From positions 124,001 to 188,000 of the forward strand of contig CAXXMH010000007.1 in NCBI GenBank assembly GCA_963664665.2: DNA of 64,000 nt, given 5' to 3'. The stretch comes from Bin55 sp963664665 (GTDB lineage: Bacteria > Pseudomonadota > Gammaproteobacteria > Pseudomonadales > Azotimanducaceae). Under the pieces are notes generated by a model. It did not search any database, was not told the DNA's origin, and saw only the letters and a list, made by a program, of their open reading frames with translations. A program made the translations under genes and the position numbers. Below, piece by piece: positions 36,429-46,295 of this stretch (positions are counted from its first letter, which is position 1; every line of letters starts with the position of its first letter).

Positions 36429-37117
36429 GCGAATCTGAGTTACGCGGTCGTTCTGCTCATATGGCGGTGACTATTGAGCAACTTGCGGACACCGAGTTTT
36501 GGCGATCGTTTACCGCGTTGGAACTCGACATTCCGCTAACTGTAGATTTCTATCTACACGCTTTGAAACAAGGGTTATTCCCCTGGAATGACATCGGTGC
36601 GCCACGCACGTGGTGGTCGCCTGATCCTCGAGCAGTCCTGTTTCTCAACGAATTTCACGTTTCTCGCTCGTTGTTAAAAACAATTCGTCAACAACGATTT
36701 GAAGTCACCTTCGATCACGATTTTGAGCGTACTGTCAAAGGTTGCGCAGACCGAGAACAAACGTGGTTAGATCCTGAGCTAATTCGTGCATTGCAAGAGA
36801 TGCACGAGTTGGGAATCACACACTCTGTTGAGACCTGGCACAACGGCAATTTGGTCGGTGGTGTATACGGTATAGACGTAAACGGGATATTTGTCGGCGA
36901 CTCGATGTTTCACTATGAGCCCAATGCCTCTAAAGTCGCCCTCGCCTTTCTTGTCGAACACCTCAAAAATTGTGGATTCCAAATCCTGGATTGTCAGGTG
37001 CTAAATGACCATACAGAATCACTCGGCGCACGGAATATCCCGCGAAACGAGTTCTATGCGCTAGTCGATGAGACGCGCAACTCTGGCTCCATGCCACGTT
37101 GGCATTCTTCGAGATAG
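36425..37117 (+). CDS. aat: Leucyl/phenylalanyl-tRNA-protein transferase
   Basis: Aat adds Leu or Phe to proteins with N-terminal Lys or Arg, marking them for ClpS-ClpAP. The 230 residues match the family and include LKQGLFPWND, WWSPDPRAVL and FHVSRSLLKTIRQ. The C-terminal ALAFLVEHLKNCGFQILDCQ is also typical. The start codon overlaps trxB (ATGA). bpt follows 3 bp later, and clpA and clpS lie close downstream on the other strand, so the whole N-degron pathway is grouped here. Confidence 0.97.
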   Translation: MSESELRGRSAHMAVTIEQLADTEFWRSFTALELDIPLTVDFYLHALKQGLFPWNDIGAPRTWWSPDPRAVLFLNEFHVSRSLLKTIRQQRFEVTFDHDFERTVKGCADREQTWLDPELIRALQEMHELGITHSVETWHNGNLVGGVYGIDVNGIFVGDSMFHYEPNASKVALAFLVEHLKNCGFQILDCQVLNDHTESLGARNIPRNEFYALVDETRNSGSMPRWHSSR

Positions 37118-37120
37118 GTT

Positions 37121-37873
37121 ATGAACTCCGTCGGACCCAAACTGCTCGCTTCGCAACAACCGTGTCCGTACATTGATGGGAAGACGGAAACCCTCTTCCA
37201 TGTAGTCTTTCCCGAATATTCTTCTGATCAAGTAAGAAATCGCGATTCGCTAATTGATGATTTCTGGCGTGATTTTGGATCCCATGGATATCGACGGCAA
37301 GGGAGACTCGTCTATCGACCCTATTGCACAAACTGTGAAGCGTGTATCGCGACTCGAGTTCTTGTGAACGAGTTTCGAACGAAACGTCGATTTCGCCGAA
37401 TTCTCCGCGCCAATGAGGACGTACGAATCGAAATATCCAACGAGAAGCTCGTCTCCGATCACGAAGCGTTTCGGCTCTACGACAAGTACATAAAGACGAG
37501 ACATACCAACGGTTCGATGTATCCCCCTGACTTCAATACGATGCGCACCATGCTGCATCTGGAACCAGACCGGACAGACTTCCACATATACGGCTTTATA
37601 GATGATCGCGTAGTCTTTATCGCTCAGACTGATCGCTTACGCGATGGACTTTCCGCGAACTACACGATTTTCGATACGGATTTAAGCGAGCGAAGCTTAG
37701 GTACTTTTGCGATATTGACTCAAATTGAATTAGCTCGTAAAGGAAATCTTGCCCATCTCTATCTCGGATTCGCACTCGACGCCGTTAAGAAGATGAGGTA
37801 CAAGATGGATTTCCAACCCCAAGAACGACTCATCGACGATGAGTGGGTTCGATTCGACGATCAGCAGGAATAA
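37121..37873 (+). CDS. bpt: Aspartate/glutamate leucyltransferase Bpt
   Basis: Bpt adds leucine to proteins with N-terminal Asp or Glu, creating N-degrons. The 250-residue protein has the expected PCPYIDGKTETLFHVVFP opening, GYRRQGRLVYRPYCTNCEAC with its conserved cysteines, and HLYLGFALDAVKKMRYKMDF. The eukaryotic homologue is arginyltransferase ATE1, and older annotation calls bacterial genes ate; Bpt is correct for this type. It is 3 bp after aat and 78 bp before infA. Confidence 0.96.
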   Translation: MNSVGPKLLASQQPCPYIDGKTETLFHVVFPEYSSDQVRNRDSLIDDFWRDFGSHGYRRQGRLVYRPYCTNCEACIATRVLVNEFRTKRRFRRILRANEDVRIEISNEKLVSDHEAFRLYDKYIKTRHTNGSMYPPDFNTMRTMLHLEPDRTDFHIYGFIDDRVVFIAQTDRLRDGLSANYTIFDTDLSERSLGTFAILTQIELARKGNLAHLYLGFALDAVKKMRYKMDFQPQERLIDDEWVRFDDQQE

Positions 37874-37951
37874 CCTAACTTCGACTAGGCAGCGAGTCGA
37901 AATATTTCGTCAGAGTCTTAAAATATCGCCGCTTTCTGATTTGGGTAATAG

Positions 37952-38167
37952 ATGCCGAAACAAGAACCTATGGAGATGGATGGCCAGGTCGAGGACGTAT
38001 TGCCGAATACGATGTTCCGCGTCCGTCTTGAAAACGACCACGTGGTCACTGCTCACATCTCGGGCAAGATGCGACGTAATTACATTCGCATCCTGAAAGG
38101 CGACCGCGTTAAAGTCGAACTTACGCCTTATGACTTAACAAAGGGTCGCATAACGTTCCGCAAATAG
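37952..38167 (+). CDS. infA: Translation initiation factor IF-1
   Basis: IF-1 is a single OB-fold protein that binds the ribosomal A site during initiation. The 71 residues begin PKQEPMEMDGQVEDVLPNTM and contain SGKMRRNYIRILKGDRV and the closing GRITFRK, all typical. The gene is convergent with clpA, with a hairpin between them. Confidence 0.97.
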   Translation: MPKQEPMEMDGQVEDVLPNTMFRVRLENDHVVTAHISGKMRRNYIRILKGDRVKVELTPYDLTKGRITFRK

Positions 38168-38196
38168 CTAGCGCGCCCGCCGAATGGGCGAGCTAG
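38168..38196 (+). terminator. Hairpin between convergent infA and clpA
   Basis: CTAGC (38168-38172) pairs with GCTAG (38192-38196), and CGCCC with GGGCG inside. It fills the 25-bp gap and reaches into the clpA stop. No T-run follows on either side, so it is a possible bidirectional terminator only. Confidence 0.4.
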
Positions 38197-40505
38197 TCAG
38201 TCGGTTGTTTCTCAGGTTCTTTTGCTTGCGGTTGTTGGCGACTCTTATGTGGACGCGTCGTGATCTTTATCTTATCGTCTTCGATATTGACCTCTGCGAT
38301 GCCACCGTTGTCAGCGAGTTCCCCAAATAAGATGAAGTCAGCCAAATTTCGCTTGATTTCTTCCTGAATCAATCGCTGCATTGGGCGCGCGCCCATCTTC
38401 TCATCGAAACCGTTAACTGCAAGCCACTCTTTCGCATCATCAGAGACCTCCAACTCAACGTTCTTATTGTCGAGTTGCGCTTGCAGCTCATCAAGAAACT
38501 TATCAACCACGGTCCGAATGATCTTCATCGGTAAGGAGTTGAAGTAAACAATCGCGTCCATTCGATTTCTAAATTCCGGCGAGAACATCTTCTTGATGAC
38601 TTCGCTCGCGTCCGTGGTATGGTCCTGTTCGGTGAATCCCATGGATGAACGACTGGCTTCCTGTGCACCCGCATTCGTCGTCATGATCAATACGACATTC
38701 CTGAAATCTGCACTTCTACCGTTGTTGTCGGTCAGTGTGCCGTGATCCATCACCTGCAACAGTAGATTGAAAACGTCGGGATGTGCTTTCTCGATTTCGT
38801 CGAGCAACACGACACAGTGCGGGTTCTTGGTGACTGCTTCCGTCAGCAAACCACCCTGGTCATAGCCAACGTAACCCGGAGGCGCTCCGATCAATCGCGA
38901 AACGGTATGACGCTCCATGTATTCCGACATGTCATATCGCAACAGTTCTACGCCCATGATTCGCGCGAGCTGCCGGCATACCTCAGTCTTACCCACCCCG
39001 GTTGGCCCTGCAAATAGAAACGAACCGATAGGCTTTTCGTCTACTTGCAGACCCGCACGCGCAAGTCGGATCGCCGATGCCAATGTTTTGATTGCATCAT
39101 CCTGACCAAAAACTGCCATACGCAGTTTTTCTTCTAGGTCCTGAAGGTTCTCCTTGTCGGTGGAAGTGACCTGCGCAGATGGAATCCGTGCGATTTTCGC
39201 AACGATTTGTTCGACATCGACAACACCGATTGACTTCTTTCGTCGGCTCGGCGTCTGGAGTTTCTGATACGCTCCCGCTTCATCGACGACATCAATCGCC
39301 TTATCAGGCAGGAAACGTTCATTGATGTGTTTCGCTGAAAGCTCCGCTGCAGCACGCAGTGCGCGGTCTGTGAATCGCAACGAGTAGTGATCCTCGTAGC
39401 GACTCTTAAGCCCTTTAAGAATTTTGTACGTGTCCTCAACACTTGGTTCGCCAATGTCAACTTTTTGGAACCGTCGCGACAACGCTCGATCTTTGTCGAA
39501 AATGCCGCGGAACTCCTTGAAAGTTGTTGATCCCATACACCGGATTTCACCGTTCGCGAGCGCAGGTTTCAGCATGTTTGACGCATCTGATACCGACCCT
39601 GACGCCGAGCCAGCGCCTATTACGGTATGAATCTCATCAATGAAGAGGATCGCTCGTTTTTCTTCCGTCAATTCTTTAAGAACAGCCTTAAATCGCTCTT
39701 CAAAGTCGCCGCGATACCGTGTACCCGCCAGCAACGCGCCTAGGTCCAATGCATAGATCACAGCATCTTTGACGATTTCAGGTACTTGACTGTCCGTAAT
39801 CCGTTTTGCCAGTCCTTCAGCGATTGCGGTTTTACCGACGCCAGACTCACCTACGAGTAACGGATTGTTCTTGCGACGGCGACACAAGATCTGTAATACA
39901 CGTTCAAGTTCGATGTCTCGTCCGATGAGCGGATCGATCTTGCCTTCGCGAGCCTGTTCATTCAAATTGAGCGTGAACCGAGCCAGCGCAGATTCTGTTT
40001 CTTTTTCCTGTTCTTCGTCGCGATTGGTATTCGTAGAACTTTGGCCTTCAGCCATCGCGTCTTCTTTACGTTTTGAGGCACCGTGCGTGACGTACCGAAT
40101 TACATCAGTGCGATCCACCCCTTGGGCTTGCAGCATCTTGTACGCTTCAGTTTCACGCTCTGTGAAGAGCGCGATAAGCACGTGACGACCTTGAACGACC
40201 GCGTTTTTTTGGCTCTGGGTAACGGAGAACAGCGCACGTTGCATTACGCGCATAAACGCGAGTGAATGATCAGGACGCTTATCTGGGTCGCCCTGCGAAC
40301 GCATGGTGATGTGAGTATCTAGATATTTCTCAAGATTCTTCTTAAGCAGTTCAATATCGACGAGTACATTTTCGAGGATGTCAACCACATCAGGAATATT
40401 CAGAAGCGCATACAAGAGATGTTCAGTCGTAAGCAGATCGTGACGCTTTTGCATCGCGTGCATCGAGACTTCGTTAATGGCTTCGGTGAGTTCTTTATCG
40501 ATCAT
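38193..40505 (-). CDS. clpA: ATP-dependent Clp protease ATPase subunit ClpA
   Basis: ClpA unfolds substrates and feeds them to ClpP. The 770 residues match the full length. It has a ClpA-type N domain with two repeats (1-140), where ClpS docks, then two AAA+ modules: Walker A GESGVGKTA (first) and GPTGVGKTE (second), with ALDLGALLAGTRYRGDFEERF between. The second module carries the MGFTEQDH segment; in ClpA an IGL/IGF-type ClpP-binding loop lies nearby. clpS is 147 bp upstream on the same strand. Confidence 0.98.
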   Translation of the reverse strand: MIDKELTEAINEVSMHAMQKRHDLLTTEHLLYALLNIPDVVDILENVLVDIELLKKNLEKYLDTHITMRSQGDPDKRPDHSLAFMRVMQRALFSVTQSQKNAVVQGRHVLIALFTERETEAYKMLQAQGVDRTDVIRYVTHGASKRKEDAMAEGQSSTNTNRDEEQEKETESALARFTLNLNEQAREGKIDPLIGRDIELERVLQILCRRRKNNPLLVGESGVGKTAIAEGLAKRITDSQVPEIVKDAVIYALDLGALLAGTRYRGDFEERFKAVLKELTEEKRAILFIDEIHTVIGAGSASGSVSDASNMLKPALANGEIRCMGSTTFKEFRGIFDKDRALSRRFQKVDIGEPSVEDTYKILKGLKSRYEDHYSLRFTDRALRAAAELSAKHINERFLPDKAIDVVDEAGAYQKLQTPSRRKKSIGVVDVEQIVAKIARIPSAQVTSTDKENLQDLEEKLRMAVFGQDDAIKTLASAIRLARAGLQVDEKPIGSFLFAGPTGVGKTEVCRQLARIMGVELLRYDMSEYMERHTVSRLIGAPPGYVGYDQGGLLTEAVTKNPHCVVLLDEIEKAHPDVFNLLLQVMDHGTLTDNNGRSADFRNVVLIMTTNAGAQEASRSSMGFTEQDHTTDASEVIKKMFSPEFRNRMDAIVYFNSLPMKIIRTVVDKFLDELQAQLDNKNVELEVSDDAKEWLAVNGFDEKMGARPMQRLIQEEIKRNLADFILFGELADNGGIAEVNIEDDKIKITTRPHKSRQQPQAKEPEKQPTD

Positions 40506-40652
40506 TCGAGTGGCGCTTCTCGCCTTGCAACATGAAGTGGCTAAAGGTTCGTGAACTTCGCATTGCGTTAGCCGCGCGCAATGTCAAGTCGCCGGAGCGC
40601 TTACGGTAGATATGGTGATATTGTGTCCATTTTCAAGTAGACATGCCATATG

Positions 40653-40982
40653 TCAATCAGTTTTCTCGATTTTAGACAGTAACGGGTGATTGTTCTTCTG
40701 CGCGTACGCATTAACACGCTCGCTCTTCGTTTCGGCGATTTCTCGCGGATAGATCGCGATCGTTGCGCTACCTAGGGTATGAACCGCGAGCATCAGCTGA
40801 ACGGCACGTTCCGTCTCGATGCCAAAGATTGCCTCTAAAACGTGAACCACGAACTCCATAGGCGTGTAATCGTCATTCAGGAGAATGACCTTATACATCG
40901 GTGGCTTTTCAAGTTTTGGCTTGGCAGGTTCAACCTTTACACCCCGTTCGATGACGAGATCGTTATCCGAATCAGATGGCAT
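40653..40982 (-). CDS. clpS: ClpA adaptor ClpS
   Basis: ClpS recognises N-degrons and delivers them to ClpA. The 109-residue protein has a flexible N-terminal tail of about 25 residues and the core YKVILLNDDYTPMEFVVHVLEAIF, where NDD and the Met form the pocket for the destabilising residue. The C-terminal region with ETKSERVNAYAQKNNHPL is typical. It is upstream of clpA in the same direction. aat and bpt, which make its substrates, are about 3 kb away. Confidence 0.97.
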   Translation of the reverse strand: MPSDSDNDLVIERGVKVEPAKPKLEKPPMYKVILLNDDYTPMEFVVHVLEAIFGIETERAVQLMLAVHTLGSATIAIYPREIAETKSERVNAYAQKNNHPLLSKIEKTD

Positions 40983-41155
40983 AAAGTTGTTGAATGCTTC
41001 GTGTTTTAAGGACTAACAATCAAATAGTTTACACAAGTTCACAAAATCAATCTGTGTGGCGGGCCATTAAAAGGGCTACGTCGCACCACATACCAGGTGC
41101 GACGGCTGTGAGAAATTAAGGTATAGACCGACTCGAATATTTAGAGTAGTAGCGA

Positions 41156-42412
41156 TCACATTTTGGCGACAATGGCGTCGCCGAACTCAGAACATTTCAA
41201 CAGAGTCGCATCCGTCATTAATCGCTCGAAGTCATACGTAACCGTTTTCTCGCCGATAGCACCTTCCATTCCTTGAATAATCAAGTCAGCGGCCTCACGC
41301 CATCCCATATGACGCAACATCATCTCGGCCGACAAAATTAGCGAGCCTGGATTCACCTTATCTTGACCAGCGTACTTCGGCGCGGTCCCGTGGGTCGCCT
41401 CAAAGAGTGCAATGCGGTCGCCAATATTCGCGCCGGGGGCAATGCCTATGCCACCAACTTGGGCGGCTAATGCATCCGAAATGTAGTCGCCATTCAGATT
41501 CATGGTCGCAAGCACGTCGTATTCGTCAGGACGGGTCAGAATCTGCTGTAGCATCGCGTCAGCGATCATGTCTTTGATGACAATCTGTTTGCCGGTGTCA
41601 GGGTTGGTGAGTTCGTGCCACGGTCCGCCGTCGAGTGGTGTCGCGCCGAACTCTTCTGCAGCCAGCTCGTAGCCCCAGTCCTTGAACGCGCCTTCGGTGA
41701 ACTTCATGATGTTCCCTTTGTGCACGAAAGTAACCGAGTCACGATCCTCTTGAATCGCATATTGGATTGCTTTTCTGATTAACCGATGTGAGCCTTCGAC
41801 GGACACCGGTTTTACGCCAATCCCGCAATGTTGCGGAAATCGGATTTTTTCGATCCCCATCTCCTCACGGAGAAATGCAATAACACGATCAGCGTCGGCG
41901 CTGTCAGCTTCCCACTCTACTCCAGCGTAGATGTCCTCGGTGTTTTCACGAAAGATCACCATGTCCGTTTTGTGCGGCGCCACAACGGGACTGGGTACGC
42001 CTTCAAACCAACGCACGGGTCGAAGACAAACATAAAGATCAAGATGCTGCCGCAATGCGACGTTGAGCGATCGAATCCCACCGCCGACCGGCGTGGTCAT
42101 AGGTCCCTTGATTCCAACGGTGAATTCCCGCATGGCATCAAGGGTTTCTTCTGGTAACCACTCGTCCGGGCCATATATCTCAAGCGATTTTTCACCTGAG
42201 TAGATTTCCATCCAGACGATCTGACGCGAATCGTTGTACGCCTTGCTAACCGCAACGTCAACGACTTTCTTCATGACCGGCGTGATATCGACGCCGATTC
42301 CGTCCCCTTCTATGAACGGGATGATTGGGTTATCTGGGACAATGAGACTACCATCTTCCGCCACCGATATTTGCTTACCATCTGACGGAACAACTATGTG
42401 TTGGTAGCCCAT
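41156..42412 (-). CDS. icd: Isocitrate dehydrogenase (NADP+)
   Basis: Icd oxidises isocitrate to 2-oxoglutarate in the TCA cycle. The 418-residue protein is the E. coli-type homodimeric enzyme. IPFIEGDGIGVDITPVM opens the fold, RENTEDIYAGVEW and MNLNGDYISDALAAQVGGIGIAPGANIGD are the substrate and cofactor blocks, and SLNVALRQHLDLYVCLRPVRW carries the regulatory serine and arginines. aceA (isocitrate lyase), which competes for isocitrate, is 4 kb away. No idh or cspD lies beside it, unlike in Pseudomonas. Confidence 0.97.
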   Translation of the reverse strand: MGYQHIVVPSDGKQISVAEDGSLIVPDNPIIPFIEGDGIGVDITPVMKKVVDVAVSKAYNDSRQIVWMEIYSGEKSLEIYGPDEWLPEETLDAMREFTVGIKGPMTTPVGGGIRSLNVALRQHLDLYVCLRPVRWFEGVPSPVVAPHKTDMVIFRENTEDIYAGVEWEADSADADRVIAFLREEMGIEKIRFPQHCGIGVKPVSVEGSHRLIRKAIQYAIQEDRDSVTFVHKGNIMKFTEGAFKDWGYELAAEEFGATPLDGGPWHELTNPDTGKQIVIKDMIADAMLQQILTRPDEYDVLATMNLNGDYISDALAAQVGGIGIAPGANIGDRIALFEATHGTAPKYAGQDKVNPGSLILSAEMMLRHMGWREAADLIIQGMEGAIGEKTVTYDFERLMTDATLLKCSEFGDAIVAKM

Positions 42413-42482
42413 GTAAGGTCACCCGTACGCTATAAGGGGGGCGGATTATAGAAAGGTATATTCGCGAAAACTCAGCGTGTCA

Positions 42483-42965
42483 TCATCGTTTTAGAGTCGC
42501 AGATGGTTCGCCTACCCAATCATCACGACGCTTGTAATCGTTACTGGTCGATTTAATCCAAATTTCGCCGTCCGACCGAATCTCTTTCTTCCAGAACACG
42601 GCTTCCGTCTTAAGGAAATCCATGATGTACTCGCACGCTGCGAAAGCGTCTGGTCGGTGCGAACTTGCAACGATCACCAAAACGATCTGGGATCCAGCCT
42701 CAAGTACGCCAATTCGATGCACAACCCTTACATGTTGCAATGACCAACGATTCCGTGCCTTAGCGACGATGTTCCCCATCGATTTCTCGGTCATGCCCGG
42801 ATAGTGTTCGAGATGTAGACCTGACACCGCGGTACTTGCTTCAAATTGCCGAACCAGACCCGTGAATGTTGCGACTGCACCACATTCTGGACCCGCGGCC
42901 ACGCAGCACTTCTCGTACTCCTCCGCTAGAGAGAAGTCCTCCTGCTGCACGCGGATTTCGTCCAC
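42483..42965 (-). CDS. moaE: Molybdopterin synthase catalytic subunit MoaE
   Basis: MoaE, with MoaD, inserts the dithiolene sulfurs into precursor Z to make molybdopterin. The 160 residues include GAVATFTGLVR, LHLEHYPGMTEKSMGNIV, VVHRIGVLEAGSQIVLVIVAS and HRPDAFAACEYIMDFLKTEAVFWKKE. Lys residues near the end of that block form the catalytic site. It follows moaD by 2 bp and ends the moaCDE operon. Confidence 0.96.
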   Translation of the reverse strand: MDEIRVQQEDFSLAEEYEKCCVAAGPECGAVATFTGLVRQFEASTAVSGLHLEHYPGMTEKSMGNIVAKARNRWSLQHVRVVHRIGVLEAGSQIVLVIVASSHRPDAFAACEYIMDFLKTEAVFWKKEIRSDGEIWIKSTSNDYKRRDDWVGEPSATLKR

Positions 42966-42967
42966 GC

Positions 42968-43222
42968 TTAGCCGCCAGTGATGGGCGGGAGAAATGCGAC
43001 TTCATCGCCCGACTGCAGCGTGAACTCACCTTTCTCGATCGATTGATTAATCGCGATCGAGACGTTCTCTGCAAAGAGTGAAGCCACGCGGTCCGATCCT
43101 AACTCATTGGTCAAGCAATCGATTAGATCCGCTCGTGACGCAAGTTCTGAGAGCTGAAGTTCGATTTCAGCGCAACCCAGATCCTCTTTTAGGGACGCAA
43201 AGAAAAGAACGTTGACTTTCAC
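42968..43222 (-). CDS. moaD: Molybdopterin synthase sulfur carrier MoaD
   Basis: MoaD is a ubiquitin-like protein whose C-terminal thiocarboxylate donates sulfur. The 84-residue protein ends FLPPITGG, with the required Gly-Gly. A longer frame extends upstream, but GTG at 43222 overlaps the moaC stop as GTGA and gives the expected KVNVLFFASLKED start. moaE is 2 bp downstream. Confidence 0.93.
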   Translation of the reverse strand: MKVNVLFFASLKEDLGCAEIELQLSELASRADLIDCLTNELGSDRVASLFAENVSIAINQSIEKGEFTLQSGDEVAFLPPITGG

Positions 43223-43692
43223 GGTGCTTGCCAAGCGCCTGATTTTCCGCCTGATTTTGACAAAAGGCAGATCTCCGCAATCTTGATGTCTTTTTGCACC
43301 GCTTTGCACATGTCATATACGGTAAGTGCTGCCACGGTTGCTGCGGTCAGTGCTTCCATCTCGACCCCCGTTTGACCATTCACGCTCGCGGTTGAGCGAA
43401 TATGCAATTCGTCGTCATTACGCGACTCGAACTCAATCCCGACATTGGTCAACGCTAGTGGATGGCACAATGGAATGAGGTCACTCGTTCGTTTCGCCGC
43501 TTGAATACCCGCAACCCTTGCAACGGCAAACACGTCGCCTTTCGGAATTTTGCCGTCGACGATCATGGCGAGGGTTTTTGGCGCCATTTTGAGAACTGCA
43601 GCGGCTGTTGCGATGCGTTGGGACACGGATTTGGCGGAGATATCAACCATTTGTGCGTCGCCGTCCGCGTTGATATGACTGAGCTTGGCCAT
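43219..43692 (-). CDS. moaC: Cyclic pyranopterin monophosphate synthase MoaC
   Basis: MoaC completes the first step of molybdenum-cofactor synthesis after MoaA. The 157 residues include LSHINADGDAQMVDIS, IPLCHPLALTNV, VNGQTGVEMEALTAATVAALTVYDMCKAV and a Lys-rich C-terminal KSGGKSGAW. It heads moaCDE; moaA and moaB are not in this window. It is divergent from mnmA, with 84 bp between. Confidence 0.97.
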   Translation of the reverse strand: MAKLSHINADGDAQMVDISAKSVSQRIATAAAVLKMAPKTLAMIVDGKIPKGDVFAVARVAGIQAAKRTSDLIPLCHPLALTNVGIEFESRNDDELHIRSTASVNGQTGVEMEALTAATVAALTVYDMCKAVQKDIKIAEICLLSKSGGKSGAWQAP

Positions 43693-43776
43693 GGATCCTA
43701 ACTAAAATGCACTCGTCCAACGACTCGACGACGCCTGTCGCCGACGGTCGCACCTTTACCGAGTCATTTTAAGAAA

Positions 43777-44856
43777 GTGGAGCCCAGCCGAGTCGCCGTC
43801 GGTCTATCCGGAGGCGTTGATTCCGCCGTTACCGCGTTGCTCCTGAAACAGGAGGGTTACGAGGTCGAAGGTATCTTCATGAAAAACTGGGACGAAGATG
43901 ACGATACCGAATACTGTACGGCCATCCAAGATTTCGAAGATGCGCAGCGCGTCGCCGATCAGATTGATATTCCGTTGCACCCCATCAATTTCGCAGCCGA
44001 ATACTGGGAAGATGTTTTTGAGGATTTCTTAAGTGAGTACGCTGCGGGTCGAACCCCGAATCCCGATGTGCTATGCAATCGCAACATCAAGTTCGCGGTA
44101 TTCCAGGACTACGCCGAGATGCGTGGTGCAGATTGGATCGCAACAGGCCACTACGCCCGACTTGAGCGCGATACTCAGCAGATTGAATTGCATCGAGCCC
44201 TCGATCTAGATAAAGATCAAACGTATTTCCTACAGGCAGTTCCGATCGAGCGTTTTAAGCGATGCCTGTTTCCGCTCGCAGATCACACGAAGAACATGGT
44301 GCGCGAGACCGCGAAGCGCCATGCGTTACACGTGTATTCGAAGAAAGACAGCACTGGCATTTGTTTTATTGGTGAACGACGTTTCAGCGACTTCCTCAAC
44401 CGCTACTTGCCTAAAGAACCAGGTCCGATTGTTGATACTGCGGACAAAATCGTAGGAGAGCACATCGGCCTCGCCTACTACACCCTCGGGCAAAGGCAAG
44501 GACTTCGTATCGGAGGCATGCGACACGCTCAAGAAGCGCCATGGTATGTCGTAAGTAAGCGCATTGAGGCAAACGAGCTAGTGGTTACGCAGGATCAGGA
44601 TCATTTAGAAGCCAGGAGTCTAGTCGCGGAACAACCGAATTGGTTTGTTGAGGACGCATCTGCTATCAATCGCTGTGAAGCAATGGTTCGCTATCGTTCG
44701 GTGCCGAAGCCGTGCGCGGTCGATATCGATGGGACCAGTGTGAGAGTCACTTTTGATGAACCGCAGCGAGCGATCACCCCTGGACAGTATGCGGCGTTCT
44801 ACCACGGTAGTCGCTGTCTGGGCGGCGCAAAGATCAAGCTAGTTGAGGCACAATGA
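43777..44856 (+). CDS. mnmA: tRNA-specific 2-thiouridylase MnmA
   Basis: MnmA thiolates U34 of tRNA-Glu, -Gln and -Lys with sulfur passed through Tus proteins. The 359 residues start with the PP-loop AVGLSGGVDSAVTALLL, and the two catalytic cysteines lie in NPDVLCNRNIKF and GICFIGERRF. The start is GTG at 43777. purB overlaps its stop as ATGA; hflD, which lies between them in several relatives, is absent. The matching tusD and tusE are at 12.3-13.0 kb. Confidence 0.97.
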   Translation: MEPSRVAVGLSGGVDSAVTALLLKQEGYEVEGIFMKNWDEDDDTEYCTAIQDFEDAQRVADQIDIPLHPINFAAEYWEDVFEDFLSEYAAGRTPNPDVLCNRNIKFAVFQDYAEMRGADWIATGHYARLERDTQQIELHRALDLDKDQTYFLQAVPIERFKRCLFPLADHTKNMVRETAKRHALHVYSKKDSTGICFIGERRFSDFLNRYLPKEPGPIVDTADKIVGEHIGLAYYTLGQRQGLRIGGMRHAQEAPWYVVSKRIEANELVVTQDQDHLEARSLVAEQPNWFVEDASAINRCEAMVRYRSVPKPCAVDIDGTSVRVTFDEPQRAITPGQYAAFYHGSRCLGGAKIKLVEAQ

Positions 44857-46295
44857 ATAAGGACGAACAACAAAGCGGAAGCGGCTCCCACTCCGACGCC
44901 ACAGCGAATGAGCTACTCGCCGTGTCACCGCTGGATGGACGATACAGACGGCATGTCACTGAGCTCGTACCTATTTGCAGCGAGTTTGGCTTGATTCACC
45001 GTCGTATCGCAGTTGAGGTCGAGTGGCTCAAATTTCTTGTGGTAGATCTCCGATTGATCGAAAACGCGAGTCTTGATGCGGATCAACAGGACGCTCTGCG
45101 AGCAGTTCAAACTGAATTCACTAAGGCAGATGCCGAGAGGATTCGAACGATCGAACGAGAGACCAATCACGACGTGAAGGCTGTCGAGTACTTCGTCAAA
45201 GAAGCGCTCGAAGCGATGAACTTGGAGAACTTAAAAGAGTACGTGCACTTCGCGTGCACGTCTGAAGACATCAACAATCTCGCTTACGCGATGATGCTTC
45301 GAGATGCACGTCGTGATGTACTGCTCCCCTTGATGGTCGATGTAACTCGCGAAATCCTTGAGTTCGCGTCGAATCATCTTGAGACGCCGATGTTGTCGCG
45401 AACACACGGTCAGACTGCTTCGCCTACTACCTTGGGAAAGGAGTTGGTAAACGTCGCGGCGCGTCTCACGCAATGGACTGAATTGTTCAACAAAGTCTCG
45501 ATACAAGCCAAGATTAACGGGGCTGTTGGCAATTTCAACGCCCATGTTGCCGCAGCACCGGAAATTGACTGGGCGACGGCGTCAGAATCCTTCATTGCAT
45601 CGTTAGGGTTCTCGCCAAATCCATATACAACGCAGATCGAACCGCACGATTGGATAGCGGAGTTTCTCAATGCATTAGCGGGATTCAACCAAGTATTACT
45701 CGATTTTGATCGTGATGTTTGGGGATACATCGCTCTCGGCTACTTCAAGCAAAAGCAAGTCGACGGGGAAGTAGGCAGTTCTACGATGCCACACAAGGTA
45801 AATCCGATCGACTTCGAAAACTCGGAAGGCAATATAGGCGTCGCCAACGCGCTTTCACGCCACTTGGCGGACAAGCTTCTTATTTCGCGCTGGCAACGTG
45901 ACCTAACGGATTCAACCGCACTTCGCAACGTTGGTGCGGTTTTCGGTCATTCAGTCATTGCGATTCGGAGCACAATCCGCGGAATCAAGAAACTCGAGGT
46001 GAATGACGAGCTGATCGCGAAGGATCTGGACGAAGCATGGGAAGTGTTGAGCGAAGCCGTCCAGACAGCCATGCGCAAGCAGGGAATCTCCGAACCGTAC
46101 GAAATTGTCAAAGAGATCACGCGCGGCAAGCAGCTTACCGAATCACTTTATGCCGAGATGCTCGATGAGTTGCCACTCGATCCTGAACTACGTTCGGAAC
46201 TAAGAGCGATGCATCCATCTAAATACATCGGATTGGCCCCACAACTGGGCGACAAAGGCATACACGAGCTGTCCGTACGGCTACAAGATCTATGA
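44853..46295 (+). CDS. purB: Adenylosuccinate lyase
   Basis: PurB acts twice in purine synthesis, releasing fumarate from SAICAR and from adenylosuccinate. The 480 residues are slightly longer than usual because of an N-terminal extension of about 25 residues rich in Ser and Gly before LLAVSPLDGRYRRH. The family signature GSSTMPHKVNPIDFENSEGN is intact, as are SRTHGQTASPTTLGKE and HFACTSEDINNLAYA. A GNAT gene follows with a 4-bp overlap. Confidence 0.97.
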   Translation: MNKDEQQSGSGSHSDATANELLAVSPLDGRYRRHVTELVPICSEFGLIHRRIAVEVEWLKFLVVDLRLIENASLDADQQDALRAVQTEFTKADAERIRTIERETNHDVKAVEYFVKEALEAMNLENLKEYVHFACTSEDINNLAYAMMLRDARRDVLLPLMVDVTREILEFASNHLETPMLSRTHGQTASPTTLGKELVNVAARLTQWTELFNKVSIQAKINGAVGNFNAHVAAAPEIDWATASESFIASLGFSPNPYTTQIEPHDWIAEFLNALAGFNQVLLDFDRDVWGYIALGYFKQKQVDGEVGSSTMPHKVNPIDFENSEGNIGVANALSRHLADKLLISRWQRDLTDSTALRNVGAVFGHSVIAIRSTIRGIKKLEVNDELIAKDLDEAWEVLSEAVQTAMRKQGISEPYEIVKEITRGKQLTESLYAEMLDELPLDPELRSELRAMHPSKYIGLAPQLGDKGIHELSVRLQDL